DNA of 15,770 bases from an uncultured Acetatifactor sp. (GCA_948896875.1 CAQUWW010000063.1:1-15770); one strand, 5' to 3'. Shown: positions 7,894-15,219, counted from the first letter of the stretch. The notes: generated by a model not told the origin, from the letters alone. Program-made: numbers and translations.

Positions 7894-10248
7894 TCAGTCA
7901 ATTCCCCGCATGGCAAGCGCTTTCGTCTGCAGCTCGCTCAGTTTATAGAAAGTCCCCTTCCGGGCCAGCAGTTCTTCATGGGTTCCGGACTCTGTCAGCC
8001 TGCCGTCATCCAGCACAATCAGATGGGCGGCATTCCGCAAAGTGGAAAGTCTGTGGGCTATGGACAGCACTGTCCTGCCCTTTTCCAGCTTTTCCAGAGA
8101 TTTCTGAATAGCCAGCTCCGTCTCCGTATCCACCGCTGAAGTCGCCTCGTCCAGAATCAATATCTTCGGATCCGCCAGAATAGCCCGGGCAATGGATATA
8201 CGCTGTTTCTCACCTCCTGACAGGGAACGGCTTGACGAACCCAGCAGCGTGTCATACCCTTCCGGCATCTTGCAGATAAAATCATGAGCATTGGCCTGCA
8301 CCGCCGCTTTGATGATTTCTTCCCTGGTAGCCTCCGGCCGGGCATATGCAATATTCTCCGCCACTGTGCCCATGAAAATATAAGTCTCCTGAGATACCAT
8401 AGCCACATTTTTACGCAGCTCCCGAAATCCGTACTGTTTTACATTGACGCCATCCACAAGCACCTCCCCTTCCTGGGTGTCATAGAGTCTGGAAATCAAA
8501 TTGACCAGCGTGGATTTGCCGGCGCCGGAACGTCCCACAATACCAAAGACCTCCCCGGCCTTCACATGAAAACTGATGTCTTTCAGAATCGGCTTATTGG
8601 CCTCATATCCGAAAGTCACATGTTTCAGTTCAATCTCGCCCCGCAGTTCCCGGGGCCTCAAAGGATCCGGTACTTCCTTTACTTCCGGTACCGCATCAAT
8701 AATCTCAAACATACGCTGAGCCGAGTTCATGCACTGGGTATACCAGCGGATGATTCTGGACATAAATTCCAGGGGGCCCTTCAGCTGTCCGACATAGCCG
8801 GAAAAAGTCAGAAGAATTCCCAGCTCAATATCGGAACCGCCGATGATCATGGCACCTCCCACAGCCCACACCAGAAAGCTGATGGCATCTTCCACTGAAC
8901 AGTACAGGGCGAAGAACTTATTATCATAACGAACCAGATCCATCTCCGCCGTCTTCACTTTCCCGTTATTTTTGGCAAAACGGGTCATCTCCTGTTCCTG
9001 CTGTCCGAATGCTTTCACCACTCGCGCACCGGTGAAGTTCTCATTCATCTGTCCCTTGAGCCGTCTGTTTGCTCTGTGTCTTTTCCCGTAATAATGCCAC
9101 AGATGAGGCATCATCCGATAGCTGATCACCACCAGAACCGGCATCAGTACCACAGAAACCAGCGCCAGCAAAGGGTTCAGCATAAACATAATCACGGAAG
9201 TAGCCAGAATGTTTCCCACATTGATGAAGAAATAGGGAATTCCGTCTATAAAAAAGCTGGATATTTCTTCCGCGTCATCCGATACTCTGGTCATCAGGCC
9301 GCCGGTCTGCCTCTTGGTATAAAAGCTGATAGACAGCCTGCCCATGGCGGTAAAGACCTGACTCTTCAAAGTCGCCACCACTTCCGGAGCGATTCTTGCC
9401 GTCAATACCCCCTGCAAAATGCCAAACAGCTGCATCAGCACTTTCGCCGCAATCATGGCGATCACCAAAAAGGTCAGCGCCGTCATAAATCTCCCCGCCG
9501 GAATCTGTAAAGCCGTTAGAAAAGTCTCATCCTTTGCCAGAATCCTATCATAAAGAATTGTACCACTCAAATAAGGCCAGACCAGATTCAGCGCCGCCGT
9601 ACCCAGATAGCAGATCATCATCACCGCCAAATATTTTCTATAGGGCTTAAAATAAGACAGAACCCGCAGCAGGATCGATTTCTTATCCATACATTTCGGA
9701 CAGACCTTCCGCTCCTGATCGGGATAAATCATACCGCATTTGGGGCAGCATTCCCTGCCCTTTTGCAGATTCAGATCTTCCTCCGTGATCTCTTCTTCCT
9801 TTTTCAGCTTTTTCACAAGGCTGCAGAGCTTTAAAAAAGACTCCATTCTGGTATTGGAAAAATGACAGAGATTGCGTTCCACTCCATCGATCTCCCCCAG
9901 CAGGACTCCCGTGGCCACCTGTCGGATCACTTCCATTTTCCCTATCGTCTGTAACTCATAAATCTGCAGCGCCGGCTCACTTGCCAGTACCGCCCTTTCT
10001 CTGGAAAGCGACTCCTTTTGCGCCGTCCTTCCATCCGTAATCTGCCAGCCGCCGTACCCGCCGAAACGGTACTCCGCCTTTTCCCTGTAGGGATAAGCCG
10101 CCAACAGCAGCTTTTCCTTCGTCAGCGCCACAATCGTGTCCGCAAACCGGTATTCCATATCAAAATCAGCCATGCCTGCAAAGAGAATCTCGTCTTTGCC
10201 AATTCCGTATTTCCCGGCAATGCTGATAAAACTTTCCGGCAAATTCAT
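7894..10248 (-). CDS. ABC exporter half-transporter with N-terminal zinc ribbon (first of pair)
   Basis: A 784-residue exporter half-molecule with the same plan as the other one. About 165 N-terminal residues (with DTIVALTKEKLLLAAYP, possibly PH-like) are followed by a zinc ribbon with Cys168, 171, 183 and 186 (two CPKC pairs), about six membrane helices (roughly 205-480), and the ATPase: Walker A GRSGAGKST (572-580), signature LSGGE (676-680), Walker B LILDEA (697-702), and H-loop His732. All are canonical, so neither partner looks degenerate. The ATG at 10248 has AGGAGG eight bases ahead; in-frame starts upstream (TTG at 10302) lie inside leader hairpins and have no binding site. It is the first large gene of the operon, behind a leader ORF and a terminator. 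The two proteins share design but differ clearly in sequence, which favours a heterodimer. Confidence 0.92.
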   Translation of the reverse strand: MNLPESFISIAGKYGIGKDEILFAGMADFDMEYRFADTIVALTKEKLLLAAYPYREKAEYRFGGYGGWQITDGRTAQKESLSRERAVLASEPALQIYELQTIGKMEVIRQVATGVLLGEIDGVERNLCHFSNTRMESFLKLCSLVKKLKKEEEITEEDLNLQKGRECCPKCGMIYPDQERKVCPKCMDKKSILLRVLSYFKPYRKYLAVMMICYLGTAALNLVWPYLSGTILYDRILAKDETFLTALQIPAGRFMTALTFLVIAMIAAKVLMQLFGILQGVLTARIAPEVVATLKSQVFTAMGRLSISFYTKRQTGGLMTRVSDDAEEISSFFIDGIPYFFINVGNILATSVIMFMLNPLLALVSVVLMPVLVVISYRMMPHLWHYYGKRHRANRRLKGQMNENFTGARVVKAFGQQEQEMTRFAKNNGKVKTAEMDLVRYDNKFFALYCSVEDAISFLVWAVGGAMIIGGSDIELGILLTFSGYVGQLKGPLEFMSRIIRWYTQCMNSAQRMFEIIDAVPEVKEVPDPLRPRELRGEIELKHVTFGYEANKPILKDISFHVKAGEVFGIVGRSGAGKSTLVNLISRLYDTQEGEVLVDGVNVKQYGFRELRKNVAMVSQETYIFMGTVAENIAYARPEATREEIIKAAVQANAHDFICKMPEGYDTLLGSSSRSLSGGEKQRISIARAILADPKILILDEATSAVDTETELAIQKSLEKLEKGRTVLSIAHRLSTLRNAAHLIVLDDGRLTESGTHEELLARKGTFYKLSELQTKALAMRGID

Positions 10249-10256
10249 TTCCACAC

Positions 10257-10302
10257 CCTCCTGTCCGCTTCCCACGGACATTGCTCGACAGTTTCCTGTC
10301 AA
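10257..10302 (-). promoter_or_regulatory. Two hairpins leading into the ribosome binding site of the first ABC gene
   Basis: On the minus strand TTGACAG and CTGTCGA (10285-10302) form a 7-bp stem (one G-U pair) closed by a GAAA tetraloop. TGTCCG and CGGACA (10262-10280) form a second stem whose 3' arm runs directly into the AGGAGG at 10257-10262. The second hairpin could affect ribosome access to the ABC start. The pairings are read directly; the effect is inference. Confidence 0.5.
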
Positions 10303-10353
10303 TTCTCTTCTCTCGCCCCCACTTCATGAAAACAGTTCCTCTTTATAAAACAC

Positions 10354-10393
10354 AAAAAAAGTCATGACTCCTGCACACAGCTAGTCATGACTC
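10354..10393 (-). terminator. Intrinsic terminator between leader ORF and first ABC gene
   Basis: On the minus strand two copies of AGTCATGACT (10383-10392 and 10360-10369) pair over 10 bp, with a small inner CTG/CAG stem in the loop, and the second copy runs straight into seven T residues. It stands about 106 bases before the ABC start, so transcripts must read through it to express the transporter. The plus strand has no U-tract, so the terminator acts in one direction. Each arm is itself a palindrome, so each could also form a small structure alone. Confidence 0.85.
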
Positions 10394-10404
10394 ATTCATC
10401 TTTT

Positions 10405-10429
10405 ATAAAAGGCAGTATGTATAACCGCC
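10405..10429 (-). promoter_or_regulatory. Weak hairpin just after the leader ORF
   Basis: On the minus strand GGCGGT (10424-10429) pairs with ACTGCC (10411-10416) with one G-U pair, followed by TTTTAT. It begins six bases after the leader stop codon. It could be a pause site or a weak extra terminator. Its 3' arm, in CTGCCT, is also complementary to AGGCAG in the leader ribosome binding site. Confidence 0.35.
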
Positions 10430-10435
10430 AATGAA

Positions 10436-10510
10436 CTAATCCATGATACCGGGAGGCATTTTAAAATCCTGTCTGAATTGTAATGTCCTGTTTTCTGCTC
10501 TGGTCTTCAT
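10436..10510 (-). CDS. 24-residue leader peptide upstream of the ABC-DUF1854-ABC operon
   Basis: A tiny ORF, ATG at 10510 and TAG at 10436-10438, with an ideal ribosome binding site (AAAGGAGG seven bases ahead) and a strong promoter about 38 bases upstream. The peptide begins MKTRAENRTLQ and ends FKMPPGIMD; it is basic and has no membrane segment. Pro19-Pro20-Gly21 is a known ribosome-stalling motif and lies four codons before the stop. An intrinsic terminator follows 43 bases downstream, ahead of the transporter genes. The arrangement resembles leader ORFs that control antibiotic-inducible ABC transporters, such as bmrB before bmrCD in B. subtilis. I do not recognise the peptide sequence. 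It could instead be a free-standing microprotein gene or the exported substrate. Confidence 0.6.
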   Translation of the reverse strand: MKTRAENRTLQFRQDFKMPPGIMD

Positions 10511-10547
10511 GTTTCTGCCTCCTTTCCTCAAATTTTTGACCTTTTTT

Positions 10548-10577
10548 AGTATACGCGTACTTATGGCCGGATGTCAA
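10548..10577 (-). promoter_or_regulatory. Sigma-A promoter of the leader ORF and transporter operon
   Basis: On the minus strand TTGACA (10572-10577) is perfect and TATACT (10548-10553) has one mismatch; the spacer is 18 bases. Transcription should start near 10541. An 8-bp palindrome TACGCGTA (10552-10559) overlaps the upstream edge of the -10 box, a typical place for a repressor site. Confidence 0.8.
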
Positions 10578-10610
10578 CCCTTTTTTTACCGGAAAATGAA
10601 AAATCCGGCC
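10565..10610. repeat. Inverted repeat GGCCGGAT / ATCCGGCC flanking the -35 box
   Basis: GGCCGGAT (10565-10572) and its exact complement ATCCGGCC (10603-10610) are 30 bases apart. The first arm lies in the promoter spacer and touches the -35 box of the minus-strand promoter; the second lies between that promoter and the divergent plus-strand genes. It may be a paired operator or a hairpin in a plus-strand transcript. I found no convincing promoter for the plus-strand genes in this stretch: a TATGAT at 10648-10653 lacks a -35 partner. Confidence 0.4.
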
Positions 10611-10681
10611 CGATAAAGCCGAACCCATCCGAAAGTTTTTCATACATTATGATAAAAGGAAAAAAGGAAGAAAGTCCGAAA

Positions 10682-11473
10682 ATGCCGGACTTATGGGATA
10701 TATCTATGCAAAATATCCTGGAGTTAAAAAATATCGGCTATTCCTATCACAGTCTGCACGGTGAGACAAGGGCTTTGAAAAATATTTCCTTCGGTGTCCG
10801 GGAGGGTGAATTCATCGCCATTGTAGGACCCAGCGGATGCGGCAAGTCCACGTTGCTCTCCATTATCGCCGGTCTGCTGGAGCCTGAAGAGGGTACTATC
10901 CTCGTAAACAATCCCGACGGTTCCCTCCATTACCCGAAGATTGGCTATATGCTCCAGAGAGATCATCTTTTTGAGTGGCGCAGCGTCTATCGCAACGTAA
11001 TCCTTGGACTGGAGCTGAATCACTGTGTGACGAAGGAGCGGCTGGAAGCAGTGGAACGGCTTCTGACAGACTATGGACTTGACAAATTCAGAGATAAGCG
11101 TCCCAGCGAGCTGTCCGGCGGAATGAAGCAGCGGGCTGCGCTGATCCGTACTTTGGCCCTGGAGCCTCAGCTGTTGCTGCTGGATGAGCCTTTCAGTGCA
11201 CTGGATTACCAGACGAGGCTGTTCGTATCCGCCGACATCTGCCGCCTGATCAGGGCCGCAGGTAAGACCATGATCATCATTACCCATGATTTATCGGAGG
11301 CCATCAGTCTGGCAGACCGAATTATCGTCCTGTCCGGCCGTCCCGCCGTAGTCAAGAATGAAGTGTCCGTACATCTGACGCTGGCGGATGCCTCTCCTCT
11401 GGCCGCCAGAAATGCTCCCGAATTTCAACAGTACTTTAACATGCTATGGGAGGATCTGACTCATGAAAAGTAA
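10682..11473 (+). CDS. NitT/TauT-type ABC transporter ATP-binding protein
   Basis: The cytoplasmic ATPase of an importer in the nitrate/sulfonate/taurine/thiamine-precursor class. With the chosen start it has 263 residues. Motifs are Walker A GPSGCGKST (about 49-57), Q-loop region MLQRDHLFEWRSVYRNV (the L-Q-x-D-x-L-x-x-W pattern of this class), signature LSGGMKQR, Walker B LLLLDEPFSALD, and H-loop THDLSEA. The ATG at 10682 follows AAGGAAG by 11 bases; ATG 10706 (with a weak GGGA) is the alternative. An open frame reaches back to 10571, but that would run across the divergent promoter. It overlaps the permease start by 11 bases. Substrate is not readable without the binding protein. Confidence 0.9.
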   Translation: MPDLWDISMQNILELKNIGYSYHSLHGETRALKNISFGVREGEFIAIVGPSGCGKSTLLSIIAGLLEPEEGTILVNNPDGSLHYPKIGYMLQRDHLFEWRSVYRNVILGLELNHCVTKERLEAVERLLTDYGLDKFRDKRPSELSGGMKQRAALIRTLALEPQLLLLDEPFSALDYQTRLFVSADICRLIRAAGKTMIIITHDLSEAISLADRIIVLSGRPAVVKNEVSVHLTLADASPLAARNAPEFQQYFNMLWEDLTHEK

Positions 11474-12296
11474 AAGAAAAAATAAGAAAAAAGCCGGCCC
11501 CGAACTGACCAGGCAAGAACAGTTCGTCAGACAGCACAGAAGACATCACCATGAAATTTCATCCTGGAGAACCATTCTCTTTGTATTCTTTCTGATTCTC
11601 TGGGAATTCAGCGCTTACAGGAAATGGATTGACAGCTTTTTCTTCTCAAGCCCCAGCCGGGTGGCACGTTGCTTTGTGGAACAGCTGAAAAACAACGCTC
11701 TGCTATCCCACATCGGTATCACTCTTTTTGAGACGCTTTTCAGTTTTCTGCTGGTATTGCTGTTCAGTCTCCTGGTGTCCACACTTCTGTGGTACTCCAG
11801 AAAGCTGTCGGAAATCCTGGAACCCTATCTGGTGGTGCTGAACAGTCTGCCTAAATCCGCACTGGCGCCCTTGTTCATCGTATGGCTGGGCACCGGTACC
11901 AAAACCATCATTGTAGCCGGTATCTCCGTGGCCATCTTCGGCTCTATCATCAGTTTTTATACCGGCTTCCAGCAGGTGGACGCGGAAAAAATCACGCTGA
12001 TATACACATTGGGCGGCAGCAGGCGGGATGCCTTTTTCCGGGTGGTGCTCCCGGGCTCCATTCCCATTCTGCTCAGCACAGCCAAAGTAAATATTGGCCT
12101 GGCTCTGGTAGGCGTCATCATAGGAGAATTCCTTGCGGCAAGACGGGGCCTCGGATACCTGATCATCTACGGTTCCCAGGTATTCCAGCTGGATATGGTT
12201 ATCACCAGCATTATCATCCTCTGTCTCATCGCTCTGGGGCTCTATAAGTCCATCCAGTACATCGAGCACAGGATTAAAATTCAGTTTAAGATGTGA
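11463..12296 (+). CDS. NitT/TauT-type ABC transporter permease
   Basis: A 277-residue membrane protein of the SsuC/TauC/binding-protein-dependent permease family. A very basic N-terminus (KSKRKNKKK, then QHRRHHHE) precedes about six hydrophobic helices, beginning TILFVFFLILWEF. The cytoplasmic EAA loop that contacts the ATPase is visible as AEKITLIYTLGGSRRDAFFRVVLPG with the required Gly and the Leu-Pro. The start lies inside the last codons of the ATPase gene and has GGGAGG ahead, so translation is coupled. No periplasmic-type binding protein (lipoprotein) gene is seen on either side, which is unusual for this importer class. Confidence 0.9.
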   Translation: MKSKRKNKKKAGPELTRQEQFVRQHRRHHHEISSWRTILFVFFLILWEFSAYRKWIDSFFFSSPSRVARCFVEQLKNNALLSHIGITLFETLFSFLLVLLFSLLVSTLLWYSRKLSEILEPYLVVLNSLPKSALAPLFIVWLGTGTKTIIVAGISVAIFGSIISFYTGFQQVDAEKITLIYTLGGSRRDAFFRVVLPGSIPILLSTAKVNIGLALVGVIIGEFLAARRGLGYLIIYGSQVFQLDMVITSIIILCLIALGLYKSIQYIEHRIKIQFKM

Positions 12297-12302
12297 GGAA
12301 GC

Positions 12303-12344
12303 TCCGGGTCAGAAGAGGTTGCCTAATGCCGCTTCTGACCCGGA
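12303..12344. terminator. Convergent hairpin between permease and HAD genes
   Basis: TCCGGGTCAGAAG (12303-12315) pairs perfectly with CTTCTGACCCGGA (12332-12344), a 13-bp stem with a 16-base loop. It lies between the stop codons of two converging genes (12296 and 12352). Neither side has a real U-tract (AAAATG on the plus side, AGCTTCC on the minus side), so it is probably a termination or mRNA 3'-end stabilising hairpin, not a textbook intrinsic terminator. Confidence 0.65.
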
Positions 12345-12351
12345 AAATGTA

Positions 12352-14142
12352 CTATAGAATCTCTATCACATTCTGCTTTTTCTCATAGTTGTCAGGAATG
12401 ATAAACTCCCAGATGCTATTGCCCTCTTCATCCTCCGATTTTTTCGCAAATCCCTGCAGTGCATAAAATTCTTTTACCATGCCGTTCTTAGCGGTAGGAT
12501 AATAATAGCCTACCAATTTCCTTATTTTCTTTTCCTGTGCCTTTTCCACCAGCTCATCCATCATTGCATACTCCATCTCCCGTTTCAGGACACGGCAGCT
12601 CATCAACCAAAGTTCAATATGAAGTTCATCCTGATACTCACCCCGGATGTTACCGATAATAACACTTACAACCCCATTGTCACCAAATTTATCGCTGAGC
12701 TTACCGTACAGGGTTATTTGCTCTTCACTCTGTGCCGCAGCTTCAATTTCACTCTGACTATACCGTCTGGTGGTTAAATTAAACTGATTGCTCTTATTTG
12801 TAAGCTGTGCGATTCTCGACATATACATTGGCGAAAAGCTCTCTATTTCCCCCTTCATCTCCAAGGATTTCAGATAATCCTCATAGTTCGAAAAGGATGC
12901 CTGCATCTGACTTCTCCGCAAATTTTCCTGATACATTTCCGTCCTTTTCAGATCATCCCGGGAAAGGTGTGTCACTTCAAAAAAACCGGATTTGTCAATC
13001 ACCTGAATGTAGTGTTCCACATCCGTAATCTGCGGGATGGCCACACCGGGAACCTGGGCTTCGACAATTGCTCTCTCCGCCGGATTGTCATCCACAAAGA
13101 CAAAGCTCTCCGGCAGCAACGCCATCTCCCCGGCTGTTTCCATCAGATTCACACTTTTAGGATTCCAGTTGGCCTTAAAGCTTACAAAATCCTCCTTATG
13201 AAGAACAGAGTCCGGTCTCTCGAGCCCGCTGATTGCTTTATCTTCGTCATTTTTTGAATTCACAGTGAGAGCAATCCCAAGCTGTCTGTGCAGTTTCAGA
13301 TACTCCTGAAATTCGCTGTAGGTCTGTGCCAGAGGTGTTTCCTGCCCTATTTCTATATTTTCAGCCCCATCATCTCCTACAACACCTCCCCATAAGGTAT
13401 GATCCAGATCCAGATTGAAGGCCTTTTTGTTTTTCCCATAGATGGATTTGATGATATTGGCCACATGAAAGGAAAGGATGGGAATGGCAGGTACTGCCAC
13501 CGCATATTTATACATATGCCAATAATAGGGATCCGCCCATTTGTCCAGCCCATACGCGGATGAAATGTAATTCACATCGCATATATAAAAATCATCATGT
13601 GTCTGGGCGTAACTGTAGAAGGCACAGTTCAGCATTGTCACAAAGTTGACTCTGCCATGTGGATCGCTTGCATCCTTGTTTCCCAGCAGTCTGAAATACG
13701 GATACTCAAAATTATTCTGAATGATGGGGCAATGATAGGTCAGATTCAGATGTTCCCAGAGCTCCTGGAATCTCCCTGCCACCGCGTCTTTCTTCCGCTC
13801 AATCTCTTCCATTCCATCAGACAGCTCCGGGAACGCATGAATATTCCTGATACAGGTACAGACATATATGATATCAGGCGAAAAGCTTTCAAGTTCCGGA
13901 TTTGGGAATCTTCCCTCTTCATAATATTGATTGTATTCCGACTCATAAAAGGTTGGCTTTATGCCATGCCCCAGCAGAAATAATTCCAGCATCAGTTTGA
14001 TATTTTGGGTAGTCTGACCTCCCAGAATGGCAATCTTTTTAGGAATCCACCTGACGGAAGGCTCCGCAAGCAGCTGTTTCTTCAGGGATTTCTTCTTTTT
14101 TAACAGTTCCTCCGGATCAAACGGATATTCTAATTCTCTCAT
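12352..14142 (-). CDS. FkbH-like HAD-IIIC family protein with C-terminal GNAT domain
   Basis: A 596-residue cytoplasmic protein. The N-terminal 220 residues resemble the SGNH-like domain of FkbH proteins (GGQTTQNIKLMLELFLLGHG, then YESEYNQYY). The HAD core follows: motif I DLDHTLWGGVVGDDG with Asp245 and Asp247, motif II TVNSKND, the Lys region NWNPKS, and motif IV FVDDNPAER with Asp351 and Asp352. The last 180 residues look like an acetyltransferase (GNAT) fold (IAQLTNKSNQFNLTTRR, then a YALQGF end). Known FkbH enzymes take the glyceryl group from 1,3-bisphosphoglycerate and load it on an ACP. Here it follows the SGNH gene by 9 bases; GAGG seven bases before ATG 14142 supports this start over the TTG before it. 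Supplying an acyl or glyceryl group to the MBOAT is inference. Confidence 0.88.
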   Translation of the reverse strand: MRELEYPFDPEELLKKKKSLKKQLLAEPSVRWIPKKIAILGGQTTQNIKLMLELFLLGHGIKPTFYESEYNQYYEEGRFPNPELESFSPDIIYVCTCIRNIHAFPELSDGMEEIERKKDAVAGRFQELWEHLNLTYHCPIIQNNFEYPYFRLLGNKDASDPHGRVNFVTMLNCAFYSYAQTHDDFYICDVNYISSAYGLDKWADPYYWHMYKYAVAVPAIPILSFHVANIIKSIYGKNKKAFNLDLDHTLWGGVVGDDGAENIEIGQETPLAQTYSEFQEYLKLHRQLGIALTVNSKNDEDKAISGLERPDSVLHKEDFVSFKANWNPKSVNLMETAGEMALLPESFVFVDDNPAERAIVEAQVPGVAIPQITDVEHYIQVIDKSGFFEVTHLSRDDLKRTEMYQENLRRSQMQASFSNYEDYLKSLEMKGEIESFSPMYMSRIAQLTNKSNQFNLTTRRYSQSEIEAAAQSEEQITLYGKLSDKFGDNGVVSVIIGNIRGEYQDELHIELWLMSCRVLKREMEYAMMDELVEKAQEKKIRKLVGYYYPTAKNGMVKEFYALQGFAKKSEDEEGNSIWEFIIPDNYEKKQNVIEIL

Positions 14143-14151
14143 CAATACGCC

Positions 14152-15219
14152 TCACCATTCATAAGCCTCAATTACTACTTCGTCAATGTATTTTTGGTAC
14201 TCGACGTCAAAAAATTCCCATTCGCTGACATTGCCGGTACTTTTCCCCATTCTTTCATATACAATTTTTCCTATATAATCCGTCACCTTCAGGGCTCCCC
14301 CCAGGTTGCAATGAGCATCATCATGACAGTCTATCAGGAATTCCAACCCGGAATCCTCATACACACTTTTCTCATTAAAGTCAATATAAGTAATTCCCCA
14401 TTCACAGGCATATTCGGAAAGAAAGCGATATTTTCCCGCATCGTCAAAGGTGGAAGGCACCATTGTCAGGATCAAATCAATTTCGTTTTCCTCACATAAG
14501 GCAACGATTAAATCCAGATAAGACAACATAAATACATTGCCCGCATCTATCTGACTCTCATACGCCTGTGCTTCCACAATGGGCACAAAACCGTCAACAC
14601 CCGCATATCTTGTCAACGGTAAGTATCCTTTCCACAGACTGCGCCGGCCAAACTGGTCCAGCCTGAAATCATGGAGATTGATACTTTCCCAGCGTTCATG
14701 ATATGCAATCATTGGAAAAAGAAAGCTTTTCACCGATAAAGACTCCCATGTTCTGGACATATTCATCACTGCTTTCCACTTTACCGGAGACCATCTCATA
14801 AAGTCAAAGGATCGCCGGGTAAGCCCTTCCACAGAAGCCGCCAGATCTTCATGATCATACAGATAAAGCATGGCGGTATCCAGCACTACCGTCCTTGGCT
14901 TTTGAAAACGCAGCGCTTCCCTGAGCCAATAATAGGATGTGAACAAGTTTTGCTGCTCACAGGCCAGATTATAACCGGAAATCCCATATTTATTGAAAAG
15001 CTCCGGGGGAATAAATCCACACACTGCATTGCTGCTGCCCAAAAAGATGACATCGACCGTATTTTTATCCAATTTATAAAAATCACTGTACGTGGAGGTG
15101 GTAGGGAAACCATCCCCCGTAAAGCTCTTGGGTGTGACAATTTTAATACACCATTGATACAACAGGATGACTACTACAAAGAAGGAAATGCTACGAACCA
15201 ATATCTTTATCTTTTTCAT
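14152..15219 (-). CDS. Membrane-anchored SGNH / DltD-like protein
   Basis: A 355-residue protein with one N-terminal membrane segment (about residues 9-25, SISFFVVVILLYQW), so most of it should lie outside the membrane. SGNH-type blocks are visible: VIFLGSSNAVCGF (nucleophile Ser62 or Ser63), SGYNLACEQQ with Asn84, and near the end HDDAHCNLGGA with Asp300/Asp301 and His303. These match proteins that work with MBOAT acyltransferases, such as DltD and AlgX/AlgJ, though overall similarity cannot be judged by eye. The gene starts 5 bases after the MBOAT stop, with a GGAGG 12 bases ahead inside the MBOAT end, and ends 9 bases before the FkbH-like gene. Probably it takes part in transferring an acyl group to an exported polymer; specificity is unknown. 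Confidence 0.78.
   Translation of the reverse strand: MKKIKILVRSISFFVVVILLYQWCIKIVTPKSFTGDGFPTTSTYSDFYKLDKNTVDVIFLGSSNAVCGFIPPELFNKYGISGYNLACEQQNLFTSYYWLREALRFQKPRTVVLDTAMLYLYDHEDLAASVEGLTRRSFDFMRWSPVKWKAVMNMSRTWESLSVKSFLFPMIAYHERWESINLHDFRLDQFGRRSLWKGYLPLTRYAGVDGFVPIVEAQAYESQIDAGNVFMLSYLDLIVALCEENEIDLILTMVPSTFDDAGKYRFLSEYACEWGITYIDFNEKSVYEDSGLEFLIDCHDDAHCNLGGALKVTDYIGKIVYERMGKSTGNVSEWEFFDVEYQKYIDEVVIEAYEW

Noticed and set aside
8284..8898. Plus-strand open frame of 204 codons
   Set aside because: Antisense to the ATPase domain of the first ABC gene; no start signal or domain.
10360..10392. Two copies of the palindrome AGTCATGACT as a transcription factor site or transposon end
   Set aside because: The second copy runs into a seven-T tract on the minus strand, which fits an intrinsic terminator much better. 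No transposase or target duplication is near.
10571..10681. N-terminal extension of the NitT/TauT ATPase from ATG 10571
   Set aside because: It would cover the divergent promoter, the added residues do not resemble the family, and the ribosome binding site lies further down before 10682.
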